This document shows, piece by piece, positions 29,350-38,116 of a DNA stretch of 64,000 nucleotides; the first letter of the stretch is position 1; each line of letters starts with the position of its first letter. The stretch is taken from the NCBI RefSeq assembly GCF_001429395.1, contig NZ_LMJT01000001.1:127335-191334 (forward strand). Direction: 5' to 3'. Made by a program: the position numbers and the translations under genes. The stretch is from Allobosea sp. Root381 (GTDB lineage: Bacteria; Pseudomonadota; Alphaproteobacteria; Rhizobiales; Beijerinckiaceae). Under the pieces are notes generated by a model, which did not search any database, was not told where the DNA came from, and saw only the letters and a list, made by a program, of their open reading frames with translations.

Positions 29350-30016
29350 GGACCATGTATCCCGCGCCGCGGATGGTATGGATCATCGGCTGCTCGAAGC
29401 CCTTGTCGACCTTGGCGCGCAGGCGGCTGACATGCACGTCGATGACGTTGGTCTGGGGGTCGAAGTGATAATCCCAGACATTCTCGAGCAGCATGGTCCG
29501 GGTCACGACCTGGCCGGCGTGCTTCATCAGATATTCGAGCAGGCGGAATTCGCGCGGCTGGAGCAGGATTTCCGTGCCCGCGCGGCTGACGCGATGGGCC
29601 AGCCGGTCGAGATCGAGATCGCCGACGCGATAAACCGTGGGCTCGGAGGCCGGGGCGCCGCGACGGCGCGCCAGGACCTCGACCCGGGCTAGGAGCTCGG
29701 AAAAGGCATAGGGCTTGGGCAGGTAGTCGTCGCCGCCGGCGCGTAAACCCTTCACGCGGTCGTCCACCTGCGCCAGCGCCGAAAGGATCAGGGCCGGCGT
29801 CGCGTCCTTCTGCTCGCGCAGCGAGCGGATCAGGGACAGGCCGTCGAGCCGCGGCAGCATGCGGTCAACGACGAGCACGTCGTAGCCGCCACCTTCGGCC
29901 ATGGCATAGCCCTGGAGGCCGTCGGCGGCATGGTCGGCCACATGGCCCGCCTCACGGAAGGCCTTGGTCAGATAGGCCGCAGCCTCGGCATCATCTTCGA
30001 CGATCAGCAGTCGCAT
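29333..30016 (-). CDS. OmpR/PhoB-family response regulator
   Basis: A 227-residue regulator. The receiver domain has acidic pocket Asp8/Asp9, phospho-acceptor Asp51 (VVDRMLPRLDG) and the switch Lys in LPKPYAFSELLAR. The C-terminal winged helix (about 128-222) contains LLQPREFRLLEYLM and NVIDVHVSRLRAKVD. It is the partner of the overlapping kinase. degP lies upstream, separated by an intrinsic terminator, so this pair has its own or read-through transcription. Confidence 0.94.
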   Translation of the reverse strand: MRLLIVEDDAEAAAYLTKAFREAGHVADHAADGLQGYAMAEGGGYDVLVVDRMLPRLDGLSLIRSLREQKDATPALILSALAQVDDRVKGLRAGGDDYLPKPYAFSELLARVEVLARRRGAPASEPTVYRVGDLDLDRLAHRVSRAGTEILLQPREFRLLEYLMKHAGQVVTRTMLLENVWDYHFDPQTNVIDVHVSRLRAKVDKGFEQPMIHTIRGAGYMVRDTAR

Positions 30017-30041
30017 GGTTGGACCCTAGCCCAGGAAACGC

Positions 30042-30079
30042 AAAAACGGCAGGCCGGAAGATACGCATCCGGCCTGCCG
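30042..30079 (-). terminator. Intrinsic terminator after degP
   Basis: On the minus strand a perfect 11-bp stem (CGGCAGGCCGG / CCGGCCTGCCG, 11-base loop) is followed by TTTTTG. It lies 62 bases past the degP stop and 26 bases before the response regulator start, separating the two units. Confidence 0.88.
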
Positions 30080-30140
30080 CGGTGAAGGCTCGTCTCCCAG
30101 CGGGGGGCGACTGACTGCCAGGAGTGGCGAGCCTCCCCCG

Positions 30141-31328
30141 TCAGGCCGCCGGCTGGCGGCCGACCTCGAAGCTGAGCTCGCGCTCCTGACCGTCGCGCCA
30201 GACCGTGAGCTTGGTCTTGGTGCCCGGCGCGAAACCGGCGATCTTGCGCGAGAGGTCGCGCGCATCCTTCACCTGCTCGCCGTTCACAGCGAGGATGGTG
30301 TCACCGCGCTTGATGCCCGCCTTGGCGGCCGGACCGTCCCGCTCTGCTGCGGCAACCAGCGCGCCGTGAGCATCCTTCAGGCCGATCGCGGCGGCGACCT
30401 CGCCGGTCACCGGCTGGATCTGCACACCGATGAAGCCGCGCGAGACCCTGCCGTCCTTCTTGAGTTGGTCGACGACATGCTCGACCGTCGAGGCGGGAAC
30501 GGCGAAGGCGATGCCGACATTGCCGCCCGAGGGCGAGAAGATCGCGGTGTTGACGCCGACGACCTCACCCTTCTGGTTGAAGGTCGGACCACCCGAGTTG
30601 CCGCGGTTCACCGCAGCGTCGATCTGCAGGAAGTCATCATAGGGACCGGAGCCGATATCGCGACCAAGGGCCGAGACGATGCCGGCCGTGACCGTGCCGC
30701 CGAGACCGAAGGGGTTGCCGACCGCCAGCACCCACTCGCCGATCCGGGGCTTGCCACCGGCAAGCTGGACGAAGGGATAGTTGCCGCTTTCGGTGACCTT
30801 CAGCAGGGCGAGATCGGTGCGCGGATCGGTACCGACGACCTTGGCGTTCAGCGTCTTGCCGTCATCGGTAACGAGCTGCACCTCGGACGCCTTGTCGACG
30901 ACGTGGTTGTTCGTCACCACATAGCCGTCCTGGCTGACGAAGAAGCCAGAGCCCTGCGACATTGCCTGCGGCGGGCGCGGCCGGTCGGGGCGCATGCCGC
31001 GCTGCTGGCCCTGCTGGTTCTCGAAGAAGCGGCGCAGGCCGGGCGGGAGATCGTCCAGGCTGCCCTGGTCGTCATCGAGCTCGCCGGCGACCTTCTGCTT
31101 GACGCGGACGGAGACGACGGCGGGCTTCACCTTGTCGACCATGTCGGCGAAGGAGGGTAGCTGCGGCTGGACGCCCGAGAGCTGGATCGGCTGGGCGAAA
31201 GCGGGGTGGTCGAACTTCAGCGCGCCATCGGCGAGGCCGGCCGCAAGGCCGATGCCGAGGGTCGCGGCGCCGGCGAGCAGCGCGCCGCGCTTCAGGATCG
31301 ACCTCGAATTCGTCTTGGTGGTGTTCAT
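30141..31328 (-). CDS. degP: Do-family periplasmic serine protease (DegP/HtrA type, one PDZ)
   Basis: A 395-residue envelope protease and quality-control factor. The N-terminus (about 1-45) has a membrane or signal segment (LLAGAATLGIGLAAGLADGA). The catalytic triad is His142 (TNNHVVDKA), Asp172 (PRTDLALLKV) and Ser245 (RGNSGGPTFN). One C-terminal PDZ domain is seen (GFIGVQIQPV ... GDTILAVNGEQV); a second PDZ of classical DegP is missing, so it is nearer to DegS/HhoB in build. The start is ATG 31328. ccmH lies upstream; a terminator follows. Confidence 0.92.
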   Translation of the reverse strand: MNTTKTNSRSILKRGALLAGAATLGIGLAAGLADGALKFDHPAFAQPIQLSGVQPQLPSFADMVDKVKPAVVSVRVKQKVAGELDDDQGSLDDLPPGLRRFFENQQGQQRGMRPDRPRPPQAMSQGSGFFVSQDGYVVTNNHVVDKASEVQLVTDDGKTLNAKVVGTDPRTDLALLKVTESGNYPFVQLAGGKPRIGEWVLAVGNPFGLGGTVTAGIVSALGRDIGSGPYDDFLQIDAAVNRGNSGGPTFNQKGEVVGVNTAIFSPSGGNVGIAFAVPASTVEHVVDQLKKDGRVSRGFIGVQIQPVTGEVAAAIGLKDAHGALVAAAERDGPAAKAGIKRGDTILAVNGEQVKDARDLSRKIAGFAPGTKTKLTVWRDGQERELSFEVGRQPAA

Positions 31329-31413
31329 CGTGGAAACCTCGAAATCTTCGGCAGGGCCTTCCCTGCTCGTGACGAGGACCATGACGCCGCGCGCCTTACC
31401 CGGATTTCGCCCG

Positions 31414-31437
31414 AAGATGACGTTTTCGTAAGATGAC
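31414..31437 (-). promoter_or_regulatory. Direct repeat upstream of degP, possible regulator site
   Basis: Two copies of GTCATCTT (minus strand) start 16 bases apart, about 86-110 bases before the degP start. Tandem half-sites are how OmpR-type regulators bind, and such a regulator is encoded two genes downstream. The 16-base period is not a whole helical turn, so this is weak evidence. Confidence 0.3.
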
Positions 31438-31480
31438 CAAGGGGCCGGAGCACAAGGGACCGCGCGCCTTGAAGGTCGGC

Positions 31481-31960
31481 TCAGGGCGTGCCGTCGTCCA
31501 GCAGCCGCTCAACCCGCCGGCGCTCGTCCTCGGTGAGCGGCGCGGCGCTCGCCGGCGCCGCCATCGCCCTGCCCCGGCGCCACATGAAAGCCAATGCCGT
31601 GAGCAGGATCAGGAAGGGCGAGGCCCAGAGCAGCACGGTGCGGGTGTCGAAGGGCGGCCGCAGCAACACGAAATCGCCATAGCGCGCCACGACGAAATCG
31701 CGCACTGCAACGTCGCTGTCGCCGGCCACGAGGCGCTCGCGCACCAGCACACGCAGATCCTTGGCGAGCGGCGCATCGGAATCGTCGATCGACTGGTTCT
31801 GGCAGACCAGGCAGCGCAGCTCGGCGGAGATCGCGCGGGCGCGGCGCTCCATCGCCGCGTCGGGTAGGATTTCGCCGGGCTGCACGGCGGCGGCCGGGCC
31901 AGCGGCGGCTAGGCCGAGCATCAGCGCCAGCAGGATGCGGGAGGTGGCGCGCGCAGCCAT
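31481..31960 (-). CDS. ccmH: Cytochrome c-type biogenesis protein CcmH (CycL)
   Basis: A 159-residue periplasm-facing thiol protein that prepares apocytochrome c for heme ligation. It has a cleavable signal (1-26), the redox motif LRCLVCQNQSIDDSDA with two cysteines, and a transmembrane helix near 105-125 (VLLWASPFLILLTALAFMW). It starts 5 bases after ccmF and is the last gene of ccmIEFH. Confidence 0.95.
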   Translation of the reverse strand: MAARATSRILLALMLGLAAAGPAAAVQPGEILPDAAMERRARAISAELRCLVCQNQSIDDSDAPLAKDLRVLVRERLVAGDSDVAVRDFVVARYGDFVLLRPPFDTRTVLLWASPFLILLTALAFMWRRGRAMAAPASAAPLTEDERRRVERLLDDGTP

Positions 31961-31965
31961 CGCGA

Positions 31966-33948
31966 TCACTCCGCCGGCAGCGCGGCGGCGCCAGCCGGCG
32001 CGGCGCGTTTCGGTGCGGCCAGCCGGAAGCGCCGGTCGGTCAGCGCGAGCGCGCCGCCGAAGGACATCACGATCGAGCCGATCCAGATCAGCAGGATCAG
32101 CGGCTTGTCGTAGAGCCGCACGGCGATCGAGCCATTGCCCTCCGGCTCGCCGAGGCTGACATAGGCCTGGCTCAGCCCGTGGGAGCGAATGCCGGCTTCC
32201 GTCGTCGGCATCGCGCGGGCGGTGTACACCCGCTTGGCCGCCTCCATGACCCCGAGTTCGCGGTTGTCGGCGAAGAGCTGGAAGCGCGCCACCTCGGCCC
32301 TGAAATTCGGCCCGCTGCGCGGCAGCATCGATTCCAGCACCACCGTGTAGCGGCCGCTGGTGATGCGCTCGCCCGGCTTCAGGACGCCAATCGCCTCCGT
32401 GCTCCAGGCCTGAGCGGCGATACCGATGACGCTGAGGCCGACGCCGGCATGGGCGAAAGCCGCGCCCCAGGCCGAGCGCGGCAGGCCCTTCGCCCGCGAG
32501 AACATCGCCGGCCAGCCGCTCGCGCGCCTGAAGATGCGCTCGCCCAGATCGAAGAACGCGGCCGCCACGAGGAAGACGCCGAGCCCGATGCCGAGGGGCG
32601 CGACCACGGGGCCGCCTCGCGTCAGGGCGATGGTGCCCAGCGCGACGACGATGCCGATGCCGAAGGCCGCGGCGTTGCGCTGCGCAGCGCCGAGCAGGTC
32701 GCCGCGCTTCCACGCCAGCGACTGGCCCAGAGGCAGGATCAGCAGCAGCGGCACGAAGAGCGGCACGAAGGTCGCGTTGAAGAAGGGCGGGCCGACCGAG
32801 ATCTTGTCGCCGGTCACCATCTCCAGCAGTAGCGGGTAGAGCGTGCCGACGAAGACGGTGGCACAGGCTGTGGCGATGAAGACGTTGTTGACGACGAGCG
32901 CGCCTTCCCGCGACACAGGGGCGAAGAGGCCGCCCTGCCGCAGGAGCGGCGCGCGCCAGGCGAAGAGGGCGAGCGACCCGCCGACGAAGATGATGAGGAT
33001 TCCGAGGATGAAGAGCCCGCGCTGAGGGTCGGTGGCGAAGGAGTGCACCGAGGTCAGCACGCCGGAGCGGACGATGAAGGTGCCGAGCAGCGAGAGCGAG
33101 AAGGTCAGGATCGCGAGCAGGATCGTCCAGACCTTGAGCGCGTCGCGCTTCTCCATCACCACGGTGGAGTGGATCAGCGCCGTGCCGGCGAGCCAGGGCA
33201 TCAGCGAGGCGTTCTCGACCGGGTCCCAGAACCACCAGCCGCCCCAGCCGAGCTCGTAATAGGCCCAGTAGGAGCCCATCGCGATGCCGAGCGTCAGAAA
33301 GACCCAGGCGAGCAGCGTCCAAGGCCTGACGGCTCGGGCCCAGACAGCATCGATCCGCCCGTCGATCAGCGCCGCGACGGCAAAGGCATAGGTGATCGAG
33401 AAGCCGACATAGCCGACGTAGAGCAGCGGCGGATGGATCGCGAGACCGAGGTCCTGCAGGATCGGGTTGAGGTCCTGCCCGTCGGCCGGAGCCGGCACCA
33501 TCCGCCGGAACGGGTTCGAGGTCAGCAAGGTGAAGGCCAGGAAGGCGACGGTGACCAACCCCTGGGCGGCCAGCGTACCGGCGCGAAGCCGGACCGGCAG
33601 CGAGCGCCGCGACAATGCGACCAGGGCGCCGAACAGCGTCAGGATCAGCACCCAAAGCAGCATGGAGCCTTCGTGATTGCCCCAGACGGAGGTGAATTTG
33701 TAGATCAGCGGCTGCGTCGAATGGGAGTTGGCGACGACGTTCTCGACCGAGAAATCGGAGCGAACATAAGAGAAGACCAGCGCCGCGAAGGACAGCGCCA
33801 CCAGCAGGAAGCAGGTTACTGCCGCCGCCGGGCCGACACCGGCCAGCACCTTGTCGTGGCGCGCCACGCCCCAGAGCGGGACCAGCGCCTGGACGACGGC
33901 GACGCCGAGGGCGAGGGCGAGCGCGAAATGACCGATCTCGACGATCAT
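31966..33948 (-). CDS. ccmF: Heme lyase subunit CcmF (CycK)
   Basis: A 660-residue multi-pass membrane protein of the system I cytochrome c synthetase. It takes heme from CcmE and attaches it to apocytochrome c. The hallmarks are WGNHEGSMLLWV (about 93-104) and the tryptophan-rich WWD domain GWGGWWFWDPVENASLMPW (about 234-252), with the flanking histidines for heme. Length is normal. It lies 7 bases after ccmE. Confidence 0.97.
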   Translation of the reverse strand: MIVEIGHFALALALGVAVVQALVPLWGVARHDKVLAGVGPAAAVTCFLLVALSFAALVFSYVRSDFSVENVVANSHSTQPLIYKFTSVWGNHEGSMLLWVLILTLFGALVALSRRSLPVRLRAGTLAAQGLVTVAFLAFTLLTSNPFRRMVPAPADGQDLNPILQDLGLAIHPPLLYVGYVGFSITYAFAVAALIDGRIDAVWARAVRPWTLLAWVFLTLGIAMGSYWAYYELGWGGWWFWDPVENASLMPWLAGTALIHSTVVMEKRDALKVWTILLAILTFSLSLLGTFIVRSGVLTSVHSFATDPQRGLFILGILIIFVGGSLALFAWRAPLLRQGGLFAPVSREGALVVNNVFIATACATVFVGTLYPLLLEMVTGDKISVGPPFFNATFVPLFVPLLLILPLGQSLAWKRGDLLGAAQRNAAAFGIGIVVALGTIALTRGGPVVAPLGIGLGVFLVAAAFFDLGERIFRRASGWPAMFSRAKGLPRSAWGAAFAHAGVGLSVIGIAAQAWSTEAIGVLKPGERITSGRYTVVLESMLPRSGPNFRAEVARFQLFADNRELGVMEAAKRVYTARAMPTTEAGIRSHGLSQAYVSLGEPEGNGSIAVRLYDKPLILLIWIGSIVMSFGGALALTDRRFRLAAPKRAAPAGAAALPAE

Positions 33949-33955
33949 GCGGGCC

Positions 33956-34468
33956 TCACTGAGTCGGCTTCGGCGCGGTCGCGCCGGTGCTGTCGGGCTG
34001 CCAGTGCCCCTGCTTCTTCAATGCGTCGGCGACCTCGCGTGGCATATAGGTCTCGTCATGTTTGGCGAGGACGGAATCGGCCTGGAACTGGCCCGCGCCC
34101 TGGAACACGCCTTCGGTCACGACGCCCTGCCCCTCGCGAAAGAGATCGGGCAGCAGCCCATCATAGCTGACCTTGATCGCAGTGCGGCTGTCGGTGACCG
34201 AGAAGACGATCCGCTGGCCCGGCCCGCGCACCAACGAGCCTTCCTCGACCAGCCCGCCGACGCGCATGCGCGTGCCCGGGGCGATCCCCTTTTCGACGAT
34301 CTCCGTCGGGCCGTAGAAGAAGACAATCGTGTCGCGCAGGGCGAAGAGCACCAATCCAGCCGCGACGCAAAGCAGGGCGCCGGCAGCGCCGATCATCACG
34401 AGCCGCCGCTGCTTGCGCGTCGAGCGTCGCCGGATGGCGACGGGGCGTGTTTGCTCGGCAACCGTCAT
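33956..34468 (-). CDS. ccmE: Cytochrome c maturation heme chaperone CcmE (CycJ)
   Basis: A 170-residue membrane-anchored heme chaperone. An N-terminal helix (about 24-46, [20 protein letters not shown]) is followed by a periplasmic OB-fold. The heme-attaching His137 lies in AKHDETYMP. Its start at 34468 ([14 protein letters not shown]) overlaps the ccmI stop by 4 bases (ATGA), so it is coupled to ccmI. Confidence 0.96.
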   Translation of the reverse strand: MTVAEQTRPVAIRRRSTRKQRRLVMIGAAGALLCVAAGLVLFALRDTIVFFYGPTEIVEKGIAPGTRMRVGGLVEEGSLVRGPGQRIVFSVTDSRTAIKVSYDGLLPDLFREGQGVVTEGVFQGAGQFQADSVLAKHDETYMPREVADALKKQGHWQPDSTGATAPKPTQ

Positions 34469-35568
34469 GGCGCGGTCTCCTTCAGCGAGAGTTCGCTTTC
34501 CAGCGCATCGAGCTGTGCCAGCGCGGGAGCATCCTGCGCCAGGCGCTCGCGCGCCGTCGTCAGCGCACCCCGGGCAGCCGCCTTGTCGTCGAGCACGGCC
34601 TGCGAACGGATCAGGCGCGTCCACTCCGCCAGATTGCCGCCGCCGGCCTTGAGGCGCTCGGCCAGTCCGTCGACCATGGCGCGGATCGCCGCCTGTCGGT
34701 CGGCCGCAGGCAAGGCCGCGATGGCGCTGCCGGCGGATTCGGCGCCCAGCCGCTCGAGGCGCTGGCGAACGGCCTGCGCCCAGGGGGCATCGGCCGCGCC
34801 ATCACCGAGCAGGGCACGCAGATCCGTGACGGCACCGTCCATATCGCCGTCCTGCTCCTTGCCGATGGCCAGGAAGAAGCGGGCCCGCGCATTCTTCGGA
34901 TCGAGGCGGAGCGCCTCGGTCATGCTCTGGCGGGCCTCGGCCGTGACGACGCCACCGGCTGCGAGCGTGCGCGCTTCGCCGAGCCCGGCATGAGCCTCGG
35001 CGCTCGCCGCCCCATGGCGAATCACTGCGGCGAAGGCGTTGGCGGCGTCGTCGAAGCGGCCCTGCCGCATATAGACGGGAGCAATGACAGACCAGCCCTT
35101 CGCATCCGACGGATTCGTCGCGAGATGGGTTTCGATGCGCGCAAGCGCCAGGGCGAAATCCTGGCGGGCGGGGTCGGCCTGCAGCCGGGCGGCCAGCGGC
35201 TGGTCCGGGCTGCCCGGAGAGCCATAGGCGCCATAGACCAGCAGCGCGAGCAGCGGCACGCAGGACAGGGCCAGCGCCGAGCTGGCGCGGCGGCGACGCA
35301 GGGAGGACTCGGTTTCGCCCGCCGGCCCGGCATCCTTGCCCGAGGCGCGCAGCAGGCGCCGCGCGGCTTCCGCACGCGCGGCCTCAGCCTCGGCCGGCGC
35401 GATCAGCTTGCGGGCGAGATCCCGATCGATCTCCCCAAGCTGGGCGCGGTACAGGCTCGCCGCGTCGGCGGCATCAGCGAAGGCCGCCTCGCGGCCATGG
35501 CCAAGAGGCCAGAGCAGCGCGAAGACCGCCGCGCCCGTCATGACCGCGAAGATGATCCAGATCAGCAT
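34465..35568 (-). CDS. ccmI: Cytochrome c biogenesis protein CcmI (CycH)
   Basis: A 367-residue apocytochrome c chaperone. The two-helix N-terminal module (about 2-24 and 97-117) encloses a cytoplasmic loop. The periplasmic part carries TPR-type helices ([40 protein letters not shown]). It is the first gene of ccmI-E-F-H, matching the rhizobial cycHJKL order. The start at 35568 ([12 protein letters not shown]) is unambiguous. Confidence 0.93.
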   Translation of the reverse strand: MLIWIIFAVMTGAAVFALLWPLGHGREAAFADAADAASLYRAQLGEIDRDLARKLIAPAEAEAARAEAARRLLRASGKDAGPAGETESSLRRRRASSALALSCVPLLALLVYGAYGSPGSPDQPLAARLQADPARQDFALALARIETHLATNPSDAKGWSVIAPVYMRQGRFDDAANAFAAVIRHGAASAEAHAGLGEARTLAAGGVVTAEARQSMTEALRLDPKNARARFFLAIGKEQDGDMDGAVTDLRALLGDGAADAPWAQAVRQRLERLGAESAGSAIAALPAADRQAAIRAMVDGLAERLKAGGGNLAEWTRLIRSQAVLDDKAAARGALTTARERLAQDAPALAQLDALESELSLKETAP

Positions 35569-35645
35569 GGGGCGTTCATAGCCAAAGACGGGCTCGGCTT
35601 CATGTCCGAAGATGGCGACAAAGGGTCACGCAGGGTCGCCATGGC

Positions 35646-37019
35646 TCAGACGGAAGGCAGTTCGAGGCGCGCTCGCAAGCCTCCGAGCGGGGAGCGTTGC
35701 AGCGAGAGCTCGCCGCCGTAGAGCTTGGCGAGATCGACGACGATGGACAGGCCGAGGCCGGAGCCGGGCGTGGTCTCGTCGAGGCGCCGGCCGCGCTTGA
35801 GGACGTCGGCCATCGCCTCGTCGGGCAGGCCGGGGCCGTCATCGTCGATCAGCAGGGCGATCCGGCCGGGCGTGCCTTCCAACTCTTCCAATGAGATTTC
35901 GACGGTCGCTCCCGCCCATTTGAAGGCGTTGTCGAGCAGGTTTCCGAGCATTTCCTCGAAATCCTGCTTCTCGCCGCGGAAACGGGCCCGGGCCGGCACA
36001 GCGTGGCTGGCGGCGATGCCCCTGCCCTGCGAGATCTTGGTGAAGGTGCGGATCAGGGCGTCGAGAGAGGGGGCGATGTCGGTGACGCCGCCGAGAGCTC
36101 CCGACAGCGCCGCCGCCCGCGCGCGGTCGAGATAGTACTGGACCTGGTCGCGCATGATCGCCGCTTGAGTCTTCACCGTCTGGGACAGGTGGCCGTCGGC
36201 GGCTTCCGCCTCGTTCAGCATGACACTGAGCGGCGTCTTGAGAGCGTGAGCGAGATTGCCAACCTGCGTGCGGGCGCGGTCGAGGATCTCGTGATTGGCG
36301 TCGATGAGCTGATTGAGCTCGCCTGCAAGCGGGTCAAGGTCGGGCGGATAGCGGCCGACGATGCGCGGCGTCTCGCCGGTGCGGACCATGCCGACAGCGG
36401 AGCCGAGGCGCACCAGCGGGCGCAGGCCGAAACGGACCTGGATGATGGTGGAGGCGACGAGCGCGAGGCCGAGCAGCAGGAAGGTCAGCGTCAGCGCCAG
36501 GCGGAAATCCCTGATGTCCGCATCAATCTCGTCGGATGGGGCTGCGACCGCGACCGTGAAGCGGCCATCCTCGCCGACATCGATCTCACGCTCGAGGATG
36601 CGCAGAGAGCGATCGTCCGGACCGGAGATGTAGCTTTCGCGCAGGCCGCGCGGATTCGGCGCGATCGCCTGGTCCAGCAGCTTCGGCAACTGGCCGCCGA
36701 CGAGCGAGCGCGAGGCGCGGATGGTCGGGCGTTCGCCGTCGAGCCGGATGATCTGCCAGTACCAGCCCGACAGCGGCAGGTCGAAGCGCGGCTCGCCGAG
36801 GTCGCCGAGGGCCTGTCGCTCTGTCTCGGGCGGAGCCGCCAGATCGGCGATCAGCTCCTTGATGTAGACGCTCAGGCGCTCGTCGAAGCCGCGCTCGGCC
36901 GAGCGCCGATAGAAGGTCGTCAGGCCGGTGCCGGCCAGCATCAGCACCAACGCGCAGCAGATCGCCGCCGAGATGAAGAGCCGCGCGCCCAGCGAATAGC
37001 GATGCGACCTGAACGGCAT
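35646..37019 (-). CDS. feuQ: Sensor histidine kinase (FeuQ-like)
   Basis: A 457-residue membrane kinase. Helices at about 13-35 and 170-192 frame a periplasmic sensor. A HAMP-like linker follows, then phospho-His258 in NLAHALKTPLSVMLNEAE and an HATPase domain with LLDNAFKWAG, DDDGPGLPDE and GSGLGLSIVVDLAKLYGG. It pairs with the regulator 9 bases upstream. Sequence style and pairing match FeuQ of rhizobia, a regulator linked to osmoadaptation and cyclic glucan export; the exact orthology is inferred. Confidence 0.85.
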   Translation of the reverse strand: MPFRSHRYSLGARLFISAAICCALVLMLAGTGLTTFYRRSAERGFDERLSVYIKELIADLAAPPETERQALGDLGEPRFDLPLSGWYWQIIRLDGERPTIRASRSLVGGQLPKLLDQAIAPNPRGLRESYISGPDDRSLRILEREIDVGEDGRFTVAVAAPSDEIDADIRDFRLALTLTFLLLGLALVASTIIQVRFGLRPLVRLGSAVGMVRTGETPRIVGRYPPDLDPLAGELNQLIDANHEILDRARTQVGNLAHALKTPLSVMLNEAEAADGHLSQTVKTQAAIMRDQVQYYLDRARAAALSGALGGVTDIAPSLDALIRTFTKISQGRGIAASHAVPARARFRGEKQDFEEMLGNLLDNAFKWAGATVEISLEELEGTPGRIALLIDDDGPGLPDEAMADVLKRGRRLDETTPGSGLGLSIVVDLAKLYGGELSLQRSPLGGLRARLELPSV

Positions 37020-37028
37020 CGTCGGCGA

Positions 37029-37697
37029 TCAGACCTTCTCCGGCGCGGCTGCGATATAGCCCAGACCCCGGACGGTCTCGATGACCTCGACGCCGAGCTT
37101 CTTGCGCAGGCGGCCGACGAAAACCTCGATCGTGTTGGAATCGCGGTCGAAATCCTGGTCGTAGAGATGCTCGACCAGCTCGGTGCGCGAGACGACGCGG
37201 CCCTGATGGTGCATCAGATAGGCCAGCAGCCGGTATTCGTGCGAGGTCAGCTTCACGGGGTTGCCGTCCACCACGACGCGGCTCGCACGCGTATCGAGCC
37301 TGACGGGGCCGCAGACGAGCTCTGAGGTGGCATGGCCGGCAGCCCGGCGCAGCAGCGCCCGCACCCGCGCCAGCAGTTCCTCGACATGGAAGGGCTTGGT
37401 GACATAGTCGTCGGCACCGGCGTCGAAGCCGCCGACCTTGTCGCTCCAGCGGTCGCGCGCGGTGAGGATCAGCACCGGCATGGTCTTGCCGGCGCGGCGC
37501 CAGCCCTGCAGCACGGAGACGCCATCGACCTTCGGCAGGCCGAGATCGAGAATCACCGCGTCATAAGGCTCCGTTTCACCGAGATAGAGTCCCTCCTCGC
37601 CGTCGAATGCCTTATCGACGGCGTAGCCGGCATTCTCCAGCGCGGTGACGATCTGGCGGTTAAGGTCCTTGTCGTCCTCGACGACGAGCAGTCTCAC
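37029..37697 (-). CDS. feuP: OmpR-family response regulator (FeuP-like)
   Basis: A 222-residue regulator. The receiver has Asp8/Asp9, phospho-acceptor Asp51 (VILDLGLPKVDG) and Lys in VTKPFHVEELLAR. The winged helix has LTSHEYRLLAYLMHHQ and NTIEVFVGRLRKKLG. The pattern DRDSNTIEVFVGRLRKKLG is typical of the PhoP/FeuP branch. It is transcribed ahead of feuQ. The PepSY-like gene lies 42 bases upstream and may be a third member of the unit. Confidence 0.87.
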   Translation of the reverse strand: MRLLVVEDDKDLNRQIVTALENAGYAVDKAFDGEEGLYLGETEPYDAVILDLGLPKVDGVSVLQGWRRAGKTMPVLILTARDRWSDKVGGFDAGADDYVTKPFHVEELLARVRALLRRAAGHATSELVCGPVRLDTRASRVVVDGNPVKLTSHEYRLLAYLMHHQGRVVSRTELVEHLYDQDFDRDSNTIEVFVGRLRKKLGVEVIETVRGLGYIAAAPEKV

Positions 37698-37739
37698 GGC
37701 GGGCAGCTCCTTCTGGGATCGAGCGGAGGCGGATGAAGG

Positions 37740-38060
37740 TCAGCGGATCGTCGCAACCTTGCCCGACTGGCCTTCGAGCGTCACGCGGGCGACGCGTCCG
37801 TCGCGCTTCAGCGTCGTCACCACATAAACATAGTCCTCGCCCTGTCTGCAAAGCCGGATGCGGACGACCTCGCCCGGTGCGGCGTGGCGAGCATGGCGGG
37901 AGGCCTGCACCGGCTGGATGACACGCCCTTCCGCGACGGCATCGCGGGTCTCGTCCGGCGACAGGCAGGAAATCGGCTCCTGGCTGTCGATCTGCACGAT
38001 CGGCAGCGGTGCCGCCAGCAGGGCCAAGGCTAGAGCGGATTCGACGAGCATCATGGACAT
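37740..38060 (-). CDS. Small PepSY-like secreted protein
   Basis: A 106-residue protein with a short signal sequence (MMLVESALALALLAAPLPIV) and a PepSY-like C-terminal half (GRVIQPVQASRHARHAAPGE ... VYVVTTLKRDGRVARVTLEG). Such small periplasmic proteins are often encoded just before FeuP/PhoP-type pairs and may modulate the sensor. It lies 42 bases before feuP on the same strand. Role inferred from position only. Confidence 0.72.
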   Translation of the reverse strand: MSMMLVESALALALLAAPLPIVQIDSQEPISCLSPDETRDAVAEGRVIQPVQASRHARHAAPGEVVRIRLCRQGEDYVYVVTTLKRDGRVARVTLEGQSGKVATIR

Positions 38061-38116
38061 TCGGCTAATCCCGCACGCGTGAACGCGCCATGAATGTTGC
38101 TAGACATCAGACTATG

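Noticed and set aside
31481..33655. A single long minus-strand frame apparently joining ccmH to upstream sequence
   Set aside because: Only its last 159 residues are coding (ccmH from ATG 31960); the upstream part is an Arg-rich shadow frame inside ccmF.
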